Shown: in pieces, positions 1 to 9,128 of the stretch
Layout of the letters: every line of letters begins with the position of its first letter
How positions within the stretch are numbered: the first letter of the stretch is position 1
Assembly: GCF_009208105.1 (NCBI RefSeq)
Contig: NZ_WFKL01000001.1
Span: 744,001-808,000 of the forward strand
Origin: Rouxiella sp. S1S-2
GTDB lineage: Bacteria > Pseudomonadota > Gammaproteobacteria > Enterobacterales > Enterobacteriaceae
DNA: 64,000 nt
Direction of reading: 5' to 3'
Made by a program: the position numbers and the translations under genes
Notes under the pieces: generated by a model
Seen by the model: only the letters and a program-made list of their open reading frames with translations
The model's database searches: none
Told to the model about the DNA's origin: nothing

Positions 1-1039
1 ATCGCTGCTTGCGGGGGTCATCAGGACCAACCACGGGCAGTTGGCGCTTGACGGTAATGCAGACTGGAGTGAGCCAAATAACTGGCGTGCGCGTATCGCG
101 GCGAAGGGAGATAAGGTTAGGGTATCGGTTCCACCAATGGTTCGGCTTGATGTCTCACCCGATCTAGTGTTTGATGCTACACCGCAGGCATTTTCGTTGA
201 ACGGTAGGGTTGATATTCCCTGGGCGCGTATTACGGTTCAGGAGCTTCCGGAGAGCGCGGTTGGCGTCTCGTCTGATGAGGTTATGCTAAATAACCAGCA
301 TCAGCCGATAGCTCCGGCATCGACCTCGATACCTATCAACACGAATCTTGTGGTGAACATCGGAGATGATGTTCGACTCGATGCCTTTGGTCTGAAAGCG
401 CGCTTGAAAGGCGCACTCAAAGTACAACAGGACAAACGTGGGTTAGGATTAAACGGCCAGATTGATATTCCTTCCGGTCGGTTCCACGCCTACGGGCAAG
501 ACCTCATTGTCAGAAAAGGCCAGCTGTTGTTCTCGGGTCCGGCAGACCAGCCGTTGCTCAACCTCGAGGCCATCCGTAATCCGGATTCCACCGAAAATGA
601 CGTGGTGGCAGGTGTGCGGGTAACCGGTGAAGCAGACGCGCCTAAGCTTGAGGTTTTCTCTGACCCGACCATGTCGCAGGAAGAAGCGCTGTCTTATTTG
701 TTACGCGGACAGGGACTCGACAGTTCGGGAGCCGACAGTAGCGCCATGACTTCAATGCTTATCGGCATGGGGGTTGCACAAAGTGGCAAACTTGTGGGTA
801 AAATCGGTGAGGCATTTGGCGTCAGTAATTTGGCGCTGGATACGCAGGGCGTTGGGGACAGCTCTCAGGTTGTGGTCAGTGGTTATGTCCTGCCTGGGCT
901 GCAAGTTAAGTACGGAGTGGGTATTTTTGACTCACTGGCGACCCTGACGCTGCGCTATCGTTTAATGCCTAAATTGTATCTGGAAGCGGTGTCTGGCATA
1001 GATCAGGCATTAGATTTGCTCTATCAGTTTGAGTTTTAA
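1..1039 (+). CDS. tamB: TamB, translocation/lipid transport protein (3' part only)
   Basis: This is the C-terminal part of TamB, the inner-membrane-anchored AsmA-like protein that spans the periplasm and works with the outer-membrane partner TamA; current work links the family to phospholipid transport to the outer membrane. The reading frame is open from base 2, so the gene enters from outside the window and its start is not visible. What is seen is the conserved C-terminal domain (DUF490), with beta-rich sequence, the [19 protein letters not shown] segment and a terminal phenylalanine. The order tamB-ytfP with a 2-bp gap is the usual enterobacterial arrangement, which supports the name. Confidence 0.93.
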   Translation, partial: SLLAGVIRTNHGQLALDGNADWSEPNNWRARIAAKGDKVRVSVPPMVRLDVSPDLVFDATPQAFSLNGRVDIPWARITVQELPESAVGVSSDEVMLNNQHQPIAPASTSIPINTNLVVNIGDDVRLDAFGLKARLKGALKVQQDKRGLGLNGQIDIPSGRFHAYGQDLIVRKGQLLFSGPADQPLLNLEAIRNPDSTENDVVAGVRVTGEADAPKLEVFSDPTMSQEEALSYLLRGQGLDSSGADSSAMTSMLIGMGVAQSGKLVGKIGEAFGVSNLALDTQGVGDSSQVVVSGYVLPGLQVKYGVGIFDSLATLTLRYRLMPKLYLEAVSGIDQALDLLYQFEF

Positions 1040-1041
1040 CC

Positions 1042-1392
1042 ATGCGAATAATTGTCTACGGCAGTTTACGACGCAAGCAGGGTAATAGTCACTGGATGAC
1101 AAACGCTCAGTGGTTGGGTGACCACGAGCTTGACGGCTATGCCCTTTATAATTTGGGGCATTATCCGGCAGCAGTTCCCGGGGAAGGGAAAATCTATTGC
1201 GAAGTTTACCGCATCAACTCATCCATTATGGCTGAGCTTGACGAGCTGAAAAGTAACACCAAAGATTACCGTCGTGAGCTAATCTCCACGCCGTACGGCA
1301 GTGCCTGGATCTATCTGTATATTCGTTCTCTCGAGGGAGTAGAGCGTATTAAGGGTGGTGACTGGCTCAAACGTGCGGATGAAGATAAGTGA
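1042..1392 (+). CDS. ytfP: Gamma-glutamylcyclotransferase-like protein YtfP
   Basis: This small cytoplasmic protein of 116 residues belongs to the gamma-glutamylcyclotransferase-like (GGCT/AIG2) family. The N-terminal YGSLRRKQGN motif at residues 5-14 forms the family's substrate-binding loop, and the acidic ELDELK segment near residue 70 carries the likely catalytic glutamate. The true substrate of YtfP is not established, so an enzymatic role is inferred from the fold. The start lies 2 bp after the tamB stop, so the two are almost certainly cotranscribed. A bidirectional terminator follows. Confidence 0.9.
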   Translation: MRIIVYGSLRRKQGNSHWMTNAQWLGDHELDGYALYNLGHYPAAVPGEGKIYCEVYRINSSIMAELDELKSNTKDYRRELISTPYGSAWIYLYIRSLEGVERIKGGDWLKRADEDK

Positions 1393-1436
1393 GAAAAAGG
1401 TAAGGGTCGTCTTCGTCAGTTAAGTATAAAGTCGGT

Positions 1437-1470
1437 AAAAAAACACCGCCCAACGGGCGGTGTTTTTTTT
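1437..1470. terminator. Bidirectional rho-independent terminator between ytfP and ppa
   Basis: A 9-bp perfect stem (1443-1451 with 1455-1463, loop AAC) is flanked by an A-run on the left and eight T on the right. It can end transcription of ytfP on the plus strand and of ppa on the minus strand. Confidence 0.88.
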
Positions 1471-1496
1471 GCGACAAAGCAAAGCAGGCAGCGGCC

Positions 1497-2027
1497 TTAT
1501 TTTGCTTTAGCACGCTCGAATGAAGAAACAATCTCGGCTTTCGCCGCTTCTGCGTTGTCCCAACCTTCAACTTTAACCCATTTGCCTTTTTCCAGCGCTT
1601 TATACTGCTCGAAGAAGTGGGTGATCTGGCCACGCAGCAGCTCAGGCAGATCGTTCACATCTTTGATGTGATCGTATTCTTTGCTCAGCTTGGTGTGTGG
1701 AACCGCAACAACTTTCGCATCTTCACCCGATTCGTCAGTCATTTTCAATACGCCAACTGGACGGCAGCGAATAACTGAACCTGGTTGCAGCGGGTATGGG
1801 GTCGGAACCAGAACGTCAACCGGGTCACCATCAAGAGACAGAGTGTGGTTGATGTAACCGTAGTTGCACGGATAGAACATCGCCGTTGACATGAAACGGT
1901 CAACAAAAAGTGCACCGGTATCTTTATCTACTTCATATTTGATTGGATCGGCGTTGGCCGGAATTTCGATAACAACATAGATATCTTCTGGCATGTCTTT
2001 GCCAGCCGGTACATTGAGTAAGCTCAT
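1497..2027 (-). CDS. ppa: Inorganic pyrophosphatase
   Basis: Soluble family I pyrophosphatase, which hydrolyses pyrophosphate to two phosphates and so pulls nucleic acid, protein and lipid synthesis forward. The protein has 176 residues, exactly the E. coli length. The signature DGDPVDVLV at residues 66-74 carries three metal-binding aspartates (66, 68, 71). The ATG at 2027 is preceded by an AAGGAAA ribosome site. The gene is monocistronic, with its own upstream region and a terminator shared with ytfP. Confidence 0.97.
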   Translation of the reverse strand: MSLLNVPAGKDMPEDIYVVIEIPANADPIKYEVDKDTGALFVDRFMSTAMFYPCNYGYINHTLSLDGDPVDVLVPTPYPLQPGSVIRCRPVGVLKMTDESGEDAKVVAVPHTKLSKEYDHIKDVNDLPELLRGQITHFFEQYKALEKGKWVKVEGWDNAEAAKAEIVSSFERAKAK

Positions 2028-2067
2028 TGTTGGTTTCCTTTATTGAACCAGAAATGGAGTGCCGGAC

Positions 2068-2073
2068 ATTATA
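2068..2073 (-). promoter_or_regulatory. Candidate -10 element of ppa
   Basis: On the minus strand this is a perfect TATAAT, about 40 bases upstream of the ppa start. No good -35 hexamer was found at 16-18 bp, so the call rests on the -10 alone. Confidence 0.35.
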
Positions 2074-2120
2074 GCCAACTCCGACAGGAATTCCCGCCTT
2101 TTCATGGTCCGTTTTTTCCT

Positions 2121-2154
2121 AAAAAAGAATCGGGGCGGCATCATGCCACCCCGG
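2121..2154 (-). terminator. Terminator of fbp
   Basis: A GC-rich stem (2132-2141 with 2143-2152, one position forming a G-U pair only in the minus-strand RNA) is followed in minus-strand sense by a run of six T. The wobble and the T-run direction show it serves fbp. Confidence 0.75.
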
Positions 2155-2201
2155 AGTTTGGGTACTTAAAAGTAATTTAGCAAACAGCCCAGCTTGGATT
2201 T

Positions 2202-3206
2202 TTATTCGTCAGGGTACTGTTTGATAAGGCGTTCAGCATCTTCAACCATGTCTCTGTTGCCGACGAAGAACGGCGCGCGTTCATGTAGCTTGGTAGGCAC
2301 GATGTCCAGAATACGGTTTTTACCGTCGCTGGCTTTACCACCAGCCTGTTCGGCAAGGAAGGCCATTGGGTTACATTCGTAAAGCAGACGCAGTTTGCCC
2401 TGAGGATGGCTTGCGGTACTTGGATAAATGTAAATGCCGCCTTTCAACAGGTTGCGATGGAAATCTGCAGCCAAAGAGCCAATGTAGCGTGAGGTGTAAG
2501 GGCGGCCGGACGCTTCGTCCTGCTCCTGGCAGTATTTGATGTACTTTTTAACGCCTTTAGGGAATTTAATGTAGTTCCCTTCGTTGATGGAGTACATGTA
2601 GCCTTTTGGCGGGAACATGACTTTCTCGTGGGAGAGGCAGAATACGCCTAAAGACGGGTCATAGGTAAATGCGTGAACGCCAGCACCGGTGGTGTAAACC
2701 AGCATGGTGGATGACCCATAAACCACGTAGCCCGCTGCAACCTGCTGGCTGCCCGGCTGCAGGAAGTCGGCTTCGGTAACCGGTTGGCCCAGTGGTGATG
2801 TACGGCGGTAAATAGAGAAAATAGTGCCGACTGAAACGTTAACGTCGATGTTGGACGAGCCGTCCAACGGGTCCATCAGGATCACGTATTTCGCATTATT
2901 TGCGCGTTCACCTTCAAAGACAACAATTTCGTCTTCTTCTTCAGACGCGATGCCGGCAATTTCGCCGCGCGCTTTCATTGCAGCCTTGAGCTTTTCGTTA
3001 GCATACAGGTCGAGTTTCATCTGAACTTCGCCCTGAATGTTCTCAACGCCGCTGGTGCCGAGTATATCTACCAGACCTGCCTTGTTGATATCTCTATGAA
3101 TAATCTTGGCACCAAGTTTTATTGCCGAGAGTAGCGCAGTAAGCTCGCCTGTGGCATGTGGAAAATCTTGCTGCTTTTCAACAATAAATTCGCCTAACGT
3201 TTTCAT
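2202..3206 (-). CDS. fbp: Class I fructose-1,6-bisphosphatase
   Basis: This gluconeogenic enzyme removes the 1-phosphate of fructose 1,6-bisphosphate to give fructose 6-phosphate in the cytoplasm. The protein has 334 residues against 332 in E. coli. The metal-binding signature [10 protein letters not shown] lies at residues 112-121, with the upstream EEEDE acidic stretch near residue 90 that also contributes metal ligands. It is divergent from mpl, as in E. coli, and ends at its own terminator. The class I family is normally inhibited by AMP; the N-terminal allosteric region is intact here. Confidence 0.97.
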   Translation of the reverse strand: MKTLGEFIVEKQQDFPHATGELTALLSAIKLGAKIIHRDINKAGLVDILGTSGVENIQGEVQMKLDLYANEKLKAAMKARGEIAGIASEEEDEIVVFEGERANNAKYVILMDPLDGSSNIDVNVSVGTIFSIYRRTSPLGQPVTEADFLQPGSQQVAAGYVVYGSSTMLVYTTGAGVHAFTYDPSLGVFCLSHEKVMFPPKGYMYSINEGNYIKFPKGVKKYIKYCQEQDEASGRPYTSRYIGSLAADFHRNLLKGGIYIYPSTASHPQGKLRLLYECNPMAFLAEQAGGKASDGKNRILDIVPTKLHERAPFFVGNRDMVEDAERLIKQYPDE

Positions 3207-3374
3207 GATACGTTCCCTGAATCCTAGGATGAGTAACCGATTTTTAATAAATCTTTTACAGAAGCGTAAGCAGTTTAGCCCAAATATATGGACGGATCAT
3301 AGGCAAATCCATTTCTTCTGGAGGATTCTGAGCGTTAGAATAGCCACTGACTTAAGAGCAATAATGGAAAATTT

Positions 3375-4757
3375 ATGCGCATTCATATTCTTGGGATTTG
3401 CGGCACGTTTATGGGCGGACTGGCAATGCTGGCCCGCGCACAGGGACATCAGGTAACCGGATCGGACGACAACGTCTATCCACCGATGAGTACGTTGTTG
3501 GAAAGTCAGGGAATTGAGTTGATTCAGGGCTACTCACCCACTCAGTTAGACCCGCAGCCAGACCTGGTTGTCATCGGCAATGCGATGACGCGAGGCAATC
3601 CATGCGTTGAAGCGGTACTCGAGCAGGGTATCCCTTATGTTTCGGGTCCACAGTGGCTTCACGACCACGTACTTCCAGGCCGCTGGGTGATTGCCGTCGC
3701 CGGTACACATGGCAAAACCACCACTGCGGGCATGGTGACGTGGATCCTCGAAGAGTGCGGTTACGAGCCAGGCTATGTGATTGGCGGCGTACCGGGCAAT
3801 TTTGATGTGTCTGCGCGCTTGGGCAATAGCCCATTCATGGTCATCGAAGCTGATGAATATGACTGTGCGTTCTTCGACAAACGTTCCAAATTTGTTCATT
3901 ACAGCCCGCGTACGCTTGTCCTTAATAATCTCGAATTTGATCATGCCGATATTTTCGATGACTTAAAGGCGATTCAGAAACAGTTCCATCATCTGGTCAG
4001 GCTGGTTCCGGGACAGGGTAAAATCATTCTGCCCGAGCACGACACGCCGCTTAAACAGGTTATGGCGATGGGATGCTGGAGCGAACAGGAATTTGCCGGT
4101 GACGGCTGCACCTGGAATGCCAAGAAAACCACGCCGGACGCCAGCAAGTTTCAGGTCATGCTTAACGGCGAAGTTGCCGGCGAGGTTTCGTGGTCGCTGG
4201 TGGGTGAACATAATATGCACAACGCCCTGATGGCCGTTGCCGCCGCGCGCCACGTGGGGGTTAATCCTGCCGATGCTTGCAGGGCGCTGGACGGGTTCAT
4301 CAATGCGCGTCGTCGTCTGGAGCTTCGTGGTATTGCCAACGGCGTGAGCGTGTATGACGATTTTGCCCATCACCCTACGGCTATTCTGGCGACACTGGCT
4401 GCTCTTCGTAGCAAAGTGGGCGGCACTGCGCGGATCATTGCCGTGCTTGAGCCTCGTTCAAATACCATGAAAATGGGCATGAGCAAAAACGAACTGGCCC
4501 CTTCTTTGGGACGTGCTGATGAGGTATTCCTGCTGCAGCCGCAAAATATCCCGTGGCAGGTGGCTGAAGTTGCCGAACGCTGTATTCAACCGGCGCACTG
4601 GCATGCCGACGTTGACGGGCTGACGGACATGATTGTCAAGACGGCTCAGCCGGGCGACCATATTCTGGTGATGAGCAACGGTGGTTTTGGCGGGATCCAC
4701 AGTAAATTACTGGCGGCGCTTGAAAAAAAAGCTGAGTCTGCGGCTAACCGGAAGTAA
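3375..4757 (+). CDS. mpl: UDP-N-acetylmuramate:L-alanyl-gamma-D-glutamyl-meso-diaminopimelate ligase
   Basis: Murein peptide ligase of the cell-wall recycling pathway: it joins recovered tripeptide directly to UDP-MurNAc with ATP, bypassing MurC, MurD and MurE. The 460-residue protein has the Mur ligase architecture: an N-terminal nucleotide domain beginning with HILGICGTFMGG, the ATP-binding loop AGTHGKTTT at residues 109-117, and a C-terminal domain beginning near residue 310 (RRRLELRG). The ATG at 3375 gives the E. coli-like N-terminus. It is transcribed away from fbp. Confidence 0.96.
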   Translation: MRIHILGICGTFMGGLAMLARAQGHQVTGSDDNVYPPMSTLLESQGIELIQGYSPTQLDPQPDLVVIGNAMTRGNPCVEAVLEQGIPYVSGPQWLHDHVLPGRWVIAVAGTHGKTTTAGMVTWILEECGYEPGYVIGGVPGNFDVSARLGNSPFMVIEADEYDCAFFDKRSKFVHYSPRTLVLNNLEFDHADIFDDLKAIQKQFHHLVRLVPGQGKIILPEHDTPLKQVMAMGCWSEQEFAGDGCTWNAKKTTPDASKFQVMLNGEVAGEVSWSLVGEHNMHNALMAVAAARHVGVNPADACRALDGFINARRRLELRGIANGVSVYDDFAHHPTAILATLAALRSKVGGTARIIAVLEPRSNTMKMGMSKNELAPSLGRADEVFLLQPQNIPWQVAEVAERCIQPAHWHADVDGLTDMIVKTAQPGDHILVMSNGGFGGIHSKLLAALEKKAESAANRK

Positions 4758-4768
4758 GCGTTAAACCC

Positions 4769-4794
4769 TAAAAAAAGCCCTCGCAAGCGAGGGC
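4769..4794 (-). terminator. Terminator facing the yhcN transcript
   Basis: A 7-8 bp GC stem (4777-4784 with 4787-4794) has its A-run on the plus-strand left side, which becomes a U-run only in minus-strand RNA. It therefore terminates transcription coming from yhcN; it is only a weak candidate for mpl. Confidence 0.7.
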
Positions 4795-4906
4795 AAAAGG
4801 GTGTCGTCGGACAGGACGACGAGGGTTCGGTAGCGCCAGAGAACGGCGTATTAATTGTTTATATTCAAATTATTAGGGTAAAGCCGTTCTCGCCAATATT
4901 TCGTTG

Positions 4907-5170
4907 TTACTTATAAATTTCGGCAGTCGCGTGGTAGTTACCGTCATTACGTGCTTCGATGACACGATAAGACGATGCCCCTTGGCTGTCTGCTTTCTGA
5001 GAAAGCTGCTGGCGAATATCGCTAGGCACGCCATCGATACCACTTACGCTGATTGTGCCGACAGACTGCAGGTTTTCAGCCTGCTGATTTGTCACGAGTT
5101 GAGCAGCAGAAGCGCCGAACGATACGGCAGAAAAGAGAGCCAATGCGGCAATAGCTGTAGTGATTTTCAT
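4907..5170 (-). CDS. yhcN: YhcN, periplasmic DUF1471 (YdgH/BhsA/McbA) family stress protein
   Basis: Small exported protein of 87 residues. Residues 1-22 form a signal peptide ending in GASA before AQL, and the remainder is a DUF1471 domain (SVGTISVSG near residue 36 through the C-terminal HATAEIYK). Length, N-terminus and C-terminus agree with E. coli YhcN, which also lies next to argR in the same orientation. Family members are induced by acid, peroxide or biofilm conditions, but no molecular activity is established. A GAGGAAA ribosome site precedes the ATG. The neighbour normally found beyond it in E. coli (yhcO) is absent. Confidence 0.87.
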   Translation of the reverse strand: MKITTAIAALALFSAVSFGASAAQLVTNQQAENLQSVGTISVSGIDGVPSDIRQQLSQKADSQGASSYRVIEARNDGNYHATAEIYK

Positions 5171-5427
5171 GATAATTTCCTCATTTACCTTTGCACGACC
5201 TGTCTTGACGGTAAAAATTGCAGGTGAAGACGGTCACACGGTTTAATTGATGGACTTATCAGAACTGTAAAAAAGGGCGTTATGCCAAACGGGGTCGCGT
5301 GAGTCTTGCGAACGGAGGTTTGTGCACATAATGCAGAATTTTTGCAGCGATAAATCCGTTTTATCGGCGGCATTTGAATGGATATTCAAATCTCGTCTTA
5401 TAACAAGGTTGTGATGCCTTAACTCAA

Positions 5428-5443
5428 TGTGATTCACATCACG
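5428..5443. promoter_or_regulatory. CRP-like binding site upstream of yhcN
   Basis: TGTGA-N6-TCACG matches the CRP consensus TGTGA-N6-TCACA at nine of ten core bases. It lies about 258 bp upstream of yhcN, so it could act only if the promoter is distal. Function is inferred from the match alone. Confidence 0.45.
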
Positions 5444-5704
5444 AAAACAAGTGTACATCTAATAACGTAAAATATTAATAGTTTGCTAATAGTTTTTAGG
5501 GGTGTTAAAAGCCCACTTATTGCCTTTTTTATAACCAAAAAGCATAATAGATGATTATTTATCGAGCGACTGCGCCTAAACATTATTTAAATCAATTTGT
5601 TAAGTTGATTTAGCTATATGTGCGATATCTATCAGATGATTATGCTGCTTAAGCTGGGAAGTGACGAATAACACGAGGGTACTGTGGGACGAGGGAAGAA
5701 TATT

Positions 5705-5733
5705 GGGTCAGCCGGCGCGATGCGCGGCGACCC
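5705..5733 (-). terminator. Hairpin after argR
   Basis: A strong GC stem (outer arms 5705-5709 and 5729-5733, inner GCGC arms) begins 7 bp after the argR stop. There is no clear U-run, so it may be a 3' stabilising hairpin and not an intrinsic terminator. Confidence 0.45.
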
Positions 5734-5740
5734 TGAACTA

Positions 5741-6211
5741 TTACAGCTCTTGTTCAAACAGGCTTAAAATTGCATCGTAAAGTTGTTTGACAGTAAACTT
5801 GCGTGCCGGGGTAATAAAAATGGTGTCGTCACCTGCGATGGTGCCAAGAATGCCTTCTGACTTACCCAATGAGTCTAGCAGGCGGGCGATAAGCTGCGCA
5901 GCACCCGGACTGGTGCGAATGACAACCACGGCATCATTGTAGTCGATATCCAGTACCAAGTTTTTAAGCGGACTGGTGGTAGTGGGAACCCCAATTTCTG
6001 CCGGCAAACAATACACCATCTCCATCTTGGCGTTGCGCGTTCTTACCGCACCAAATTTGGTCAGCATGCGCGAAACTTTGGACTGATTGATGTTTTCGAA
6101 GCCATCATCTTGCAGTGCGACAACGATTTCACCCTGAGAGCTGAACTTCTCTTCCTTCAAGAGAGCCTTGAAAGCTTTGATTAAATCTTCCTGTTTAGCA
6201 GGATTACGCAT
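5741..6211 (-). CDS. argR: Arginine repressor ArgR
   Basis: Hexameric arginine-dependent repressor of arginine biosynthesis and accessory factor in plasmid recombination. The 156-residue protein equals the E. coli length. The N-terminal winged helix spans about residues 1-75 with the DNA-reading segment NQSKVSRML, and the C-terminal oligomerisation and arginine-binding domain contains [10 protein letters not shown] near residue 125. The gene is divergent from mdh, the classical arrangement, and carries ARG-box-like palindromes upstream that fit autoregulation. Confidence 0.97.
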   Translation of the reverse strand: MRNPAKQEDLIKAFKALLKEEKFSSQGEIVVALQDDGFENINQSKVSRMLTKFGAVRTRNAKMEMVYCLPAEIGVPTTTSPLKNLVLDIDYNDAVVVIRTSPGAAQLIARLLDSLGKSEGILGTIAGDDTIFITPARKFTVKQLYDAILSLFEQEL

Positions 6212-6674
6212 TTTGCACCCATAGAATCACGATGATAGTGCGTTGATTATGCATATATTTGCATTTTTATGCAATCCTGCAAAAGGAAATTAAGCAAGAA
6301 AGAGTTAACTTTTATAGGTTCAGGTTTATTTCATAATTATTAACTTAAATGAATATGCCGAATGAATGAATTAGCACAGGCGCTAATATTAAAATTATTT
6401 TAATAAAATAACCATTAGTTGATAATAAATCCTCTTTTCATTTAATTTACTAAAATTAGATGGTTACTTTTCTTCGGCTTGGTGGTATCCCTTCGTTTTA
6501 TCTCAATGATAAGAAAAACAAAATAATCAAAGCACATCGATAGCGCCCTATTTTAAATTCTGCGCCAGCTCGCAATCTCTCTATAAGCCGTTTGTTTTTA
6601 ATACGGCTGTTTACTAAGGTTATTAAGTGAATGAATGCGCGGTATTTTTAACGTCATTTAAAAAGGAGTATAGG
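6212..6674. other. Divergent argR/mdh control region
   Basis: This 463-bp AT-rich spacer holds the promoters for argR (minus) and mdh (plus). ARG-box-like operators lie next to argR (6249-6275). No gene was recognised and no promoter for mdh could be chosen with confidence. Confidence 0.6.
6249..6275. promoter_or_regulatory. ARG-box-like operators of argR
   Basis: The 18-bp element 6258-6275 (TTTGCATTTTTATGCAAT) matches the ARG box WNTGAATWWWWATTCANW at all but two positions. A second, weaker box overlaps it on the left (6249-6266). The position 38-64 bp upstream of the argR start fits autorepression. Confidence 0.6.
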
Positions 6675-7613
6675 ATGAAAGTTGCAGTCCTTGGCGCCGC
6701 AGGTGGTATCGGACAGGCCCTCGCTCTTCTACTTAAGACCCAATTGCCAGCTGGCTCTGAACTCTCTCTGTATGACATCGCCCCCGTCACTCCGGGTGTG
6801 GCGGTAGATCTCAGCCATATACCAACCGCTGTTAAAATCAAAGGATTCTGCGGGGAAGATGCAACCCCCGCGTTAGTAGGGGCAGACGTTGTTCTGATTT
6901 CTGCCGGTGTTGCCCGTAAACCTGGCATGGATCGTTCGGATCTCTTTAATGTTAATGCCGGCATTGTGCGTAATTTAGTGCAGCAGATTGCGGTTACCTG
7001 TCCCCAGGCCTGCATCGGAATTATTACCAATCCGGTCAATACTACGGTGGCCATAGCGGCCGAGGTCATGAAAAAAGCCGGCGTCTATGACAAGAATAAA
7101 CTGTTTGGTGTAACCACGCTGGACACGCTGCGTGCCAATACGTTTGTTGCCGAGTTAAAAGGAAAACAGCCTCAAGATATAGAAGTACCGGTTATTGGCG
7201 GCCATTCAGGGGTAACTATTTTGCCTCTGCTTTCTCAGGTACCGGGTATTACGTTCTCCGACAGTGAAGTGGCTGAGCTCACGAAACATATTCAAAATGC
7301 AGGTACTGAAGTTGTTGAAGCCAAGGCAGGCGGCGGTTCGGCAACGCTTTCTATGGGGCAGGCTGCGGCGCGGTTAGGCCTTTCACTGGTGCACGCAATG
7401 CAGGGTAAAACCGGTATTGTTGAGTGCGCTTACGTAGAGGGAAGTGGCGAATACACCCGTTTCTTTGCTCAGCCGATATTACTGGGTAAAAATGGGGTCG
7501 CCGAACTCAAAGAGTTCGGCAAGTTAAGCGCATTTGAACAACAGGCGCTGGACTCGATGTTGGACGTTCTGCGTAAGGATATAGAACTAGGTGAGCAGTT
7601 CATTAACAACTAA
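6675..7613 (+). CDS. mdh: Malate dehydrogenase
   Basis: NAD-dependent malate dehydrogenase of the citric acid cycle, interconverting malate and oxaloacetate. The start is the ATG at 6675, preceded by AAGGAG at 6663-6668, giving 312 residues as in E. coli; an upstream in-frame extension has no ribosome site. The nucleotide-binding loop GAAGGIGQ is at residues 7-14, the substrate loop arginines are in [12 protein letters not shown] near residue 80, and the catalytic histidine is in GGHSG near residue 177. Confidence 0.97.
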   Translation: MKVAVLGAAGGIGQALALLLKTQLPAGSELSLYDIAPVTPGVAVDLSHIPTAVKIKGFCGEDATPALVGADVVLISAGVARKPGMDRSDLFNVNAGIVRNLVQQIAVTCPQACIGIITNPVNTTVAIAAEVMKKAGVYDKNKLFGVTTLDTLRANTFVAELKGKQPQDIEVPVIGGHSGVTILPLLSQVPGITFSDSEVAELTKHIQNAGTEVVEAKAGGGSATLSMGQAAARLGLSLVHAMQGKTGIVECAYVEGSGEYTRFFAQPILLGKNGVAELKEFGKLSAFEQQALDSMLDVLRKDIELGEQFINN

Positions 7614-7628
7614 TCCATAACAATAATT

Positions 7629-7964
7629 TTACCCCTGTTCCTCATTATCCGCCGGAAACTCTTTCGGCGGTGTACTTTTTGCGCTAGTTGTTGCCCTGGG
7701 CTGATGCGCTTTAATTCGCATTTTTCTTTCAAGCAATTCGTCAGTTTTCGGACAGAAATATCGACTCGGCCAAATTTCCGACGGGTGCAATTGTAACGCA
7801 TTTGCAATTATCCATTCACCCTTTGGCCACGGGCGTGAAAGTGCATTAGCCAAAGTTGAAGAACTTAATCCTGCAGATCGCGATAAGGCTGCCAGAGTCG
7901 TTCGCTGTTTATGCAATGATGCGATGATATCAGCGTGGTGCCAATCTTCTTTCCGTAAAAACAT
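7629..7964 (-). CDS. sfsB: Ner-like helix-turn-helix regulator SfsB (Nlp)
   Basis: DNA-binding protein of 111 residues. The segment GLSSSTLANALSRPWPKGEWIIANAL (described in parts: GLSSSTLANAL, then RPWPKGE) is the hallmark of the Ner/SfsB family, related to the Ner early regulator of phage Mu; WHHADIIASLHKQ precedes it and EIWPSRY follows. E. coli SfsB has 92 residues; this copy carries a longer basic tail. Its E. coli relative influences maltose gene expression. A GGGAGCG ribosome site precedes the ATG. It converges with mdh, 15 bp apart, and is divergent from two Mu-type regulators. Confidence 0.85.
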   Translation of the reverse strand: MFLRKEDWHHADIIASLHKQRTTLAALSRSAGLSSSTLANALSRPWPKGEWIIANALQLHPSEIWPSRYFCPKTDELLERKMRIKAHQPRATTSAKSTPPKEFPADNEEQG

Positions 7965-8615
7965 AGTCGCTCCCTTTTATAATGAGCCGGCAAATTTACT
8001 TCCTAAATAATAGGGTGTTTTCAATATTCTATTAGGAAACATATAAGAGCAAATTTTCGTACTTTGTTCAAACGCCTTTCTCAAAAAGAACAATTATTTT
8101 TCATCATTAAATGAACGAATTATACAAACTACTAGTTCATGTTTTGATATTCAATAACTGGCTGTTATTTAAGGGTTTATGTGGTCAAGTCGAGATTATT
8201 AGAAAGTGATATTTGAATTAATGGATTTTATTAAGAGCGTACGAGCACAATTAAATTGTTTAACTTCCGTTTTCCTTTCTAATAAATTAAGCCGCATAAA
8301 TAATTTTTTAACAATGCATGTTATTGAATATGTTATGTTTTAATTTAATAAATACTTTAATATTAAAAATTAATTATCTTGTGGTGGTAAATAAGTTGCT
8401 CGATTTACATTTTATCCATAAAAATATTTCATCACAAAAGCTTAAGTAATGGTGTTTTAATTTATAGATGCACAGTGGTACTGTGTAGTGGTATAAGTTA
8501 GCATTCAATGTAAAGGCTTTTCTTCATTGGCTTCGCAAGAACAAAAATAATCAACCAAATATGCAGGGTGTTATTTTCAATTATTATTCTCCTGTATTAA
8601 TTAGAGAGTGACTTT
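7965..8615. other. AT-rich divergent control region of the Mu-type regulator island
   Basis: This 651-bp stretch is markedly poorer in GC than its neighbours and contains no convincing gene. It separates sfsB (minus) from the first Mu-type regulator (plus), and contains several short inverted repeats such as TTCCTAA (8000-8006) with TTAGGAA (8032-8038), and ATGAAC (8111-8116) with GTTCAT (8135-8140). Operators are expected here but none is proven. Confidence 0.55.
8000..8038. repeat. Inverted repeat, candidate operator upstream of sfsB
   Basis: Seven-base arms TTCCTAA and TTAGGAA enclose 25 bases and lie 36-74 bp upstream of the sfsB start, where an autoregulatory operator would be expected. 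The assignment is an inference from position and symmetry. Confidence 0.35.
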
Positions 8616-8981
8616 ATGAATCAAGAGTGGTTTTCTGCTAAAGAACTGATTAGTTTTACCGGCCTCCCTTCGACAACACAGGGAGTTCATAATATGGCTC
8701 GCCGACAAAACTGGCTGAGACGTCGGCGCTTTGGTGTTCAGGGAAGAGGTGTGGAATATCATGTTGAAAGTTTGCCGGTAAAAGCAGCCTCAAAGTTGGC
8801 ACTGAATGAGCAGTCTGCAGAATATCTGTACTCAACCTTTCAGGATCCTTTGGCCATTTGGATCGAAAGTTATAAACAGCTACGTGAAGAAGAGCGAAAT
8901 ATGATTATTACCTTTATTGTGCGTGAAGGTATGACCGAAATGATAAATAGGCTGAATGTTTCCAATAAAAGTATTTATTAA
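8616..8981 (+). CDS. Mu transposase/repressor-type DNA-binding protein, copy 1
   Basis: Protein of 121 residues. Residues 1-55 match the winged-helix module at the N-terminus of MuA transposase and Mu c repressor (HTH_Tnp_Mu_1): W5 followed by GLPSTTQGVH, MARRQNW, a basic RRRR stretch, GVQGRGVEYH and SLP. The rest is not transposase: it has no DDE domain and ends with an acidic and hydrophobic segment (DPLAIWIESYKQL, IVREGMT) near residues 77-112. It is therefore likely a stand-alone regulator. A GAGAG ribosome site precedes the ATG. A close paralogue lies 147 bp downstream. Confidence 0.72.
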   Translation: MNQEWFSAKELISFTGLPSTTQGVHNMARRQNWLRRRRFGVQGRGVEYHVESLPVKAASKLALNEQSAEYLYSTFQDPLAIWIESYKQLREEERNMIITFIVREGMTEMINRLNVSNKSIY

Positions 8982-9128
8982 GATTTTAATTGAACGCTTT
9001 ATCACCCTTTTTTAATTGGCTGTTGATGTAAATGTGTCATCTTATGTGTTAATTGTAGAGCGTACAGCATAAGCATGTATAAATTTTTGCTGTTATTTCT
9101 ATGAGTTAAGACTAATAAAAGGAATGCC

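Larger units (their letters stand above)
5171..5740. other. Long intergenic region between argR and yhcN
   Basis: This 570-bp AT-rich stretch holds no convincing gene. It contains the argR 3' hairpin (5705-5733), an inverted repeat of seven bases (5589-5595 with 5605-5611), and a CRP-like site (5428-5443) followed by the presumed yhcN promoter region. Confidence 0.6.
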
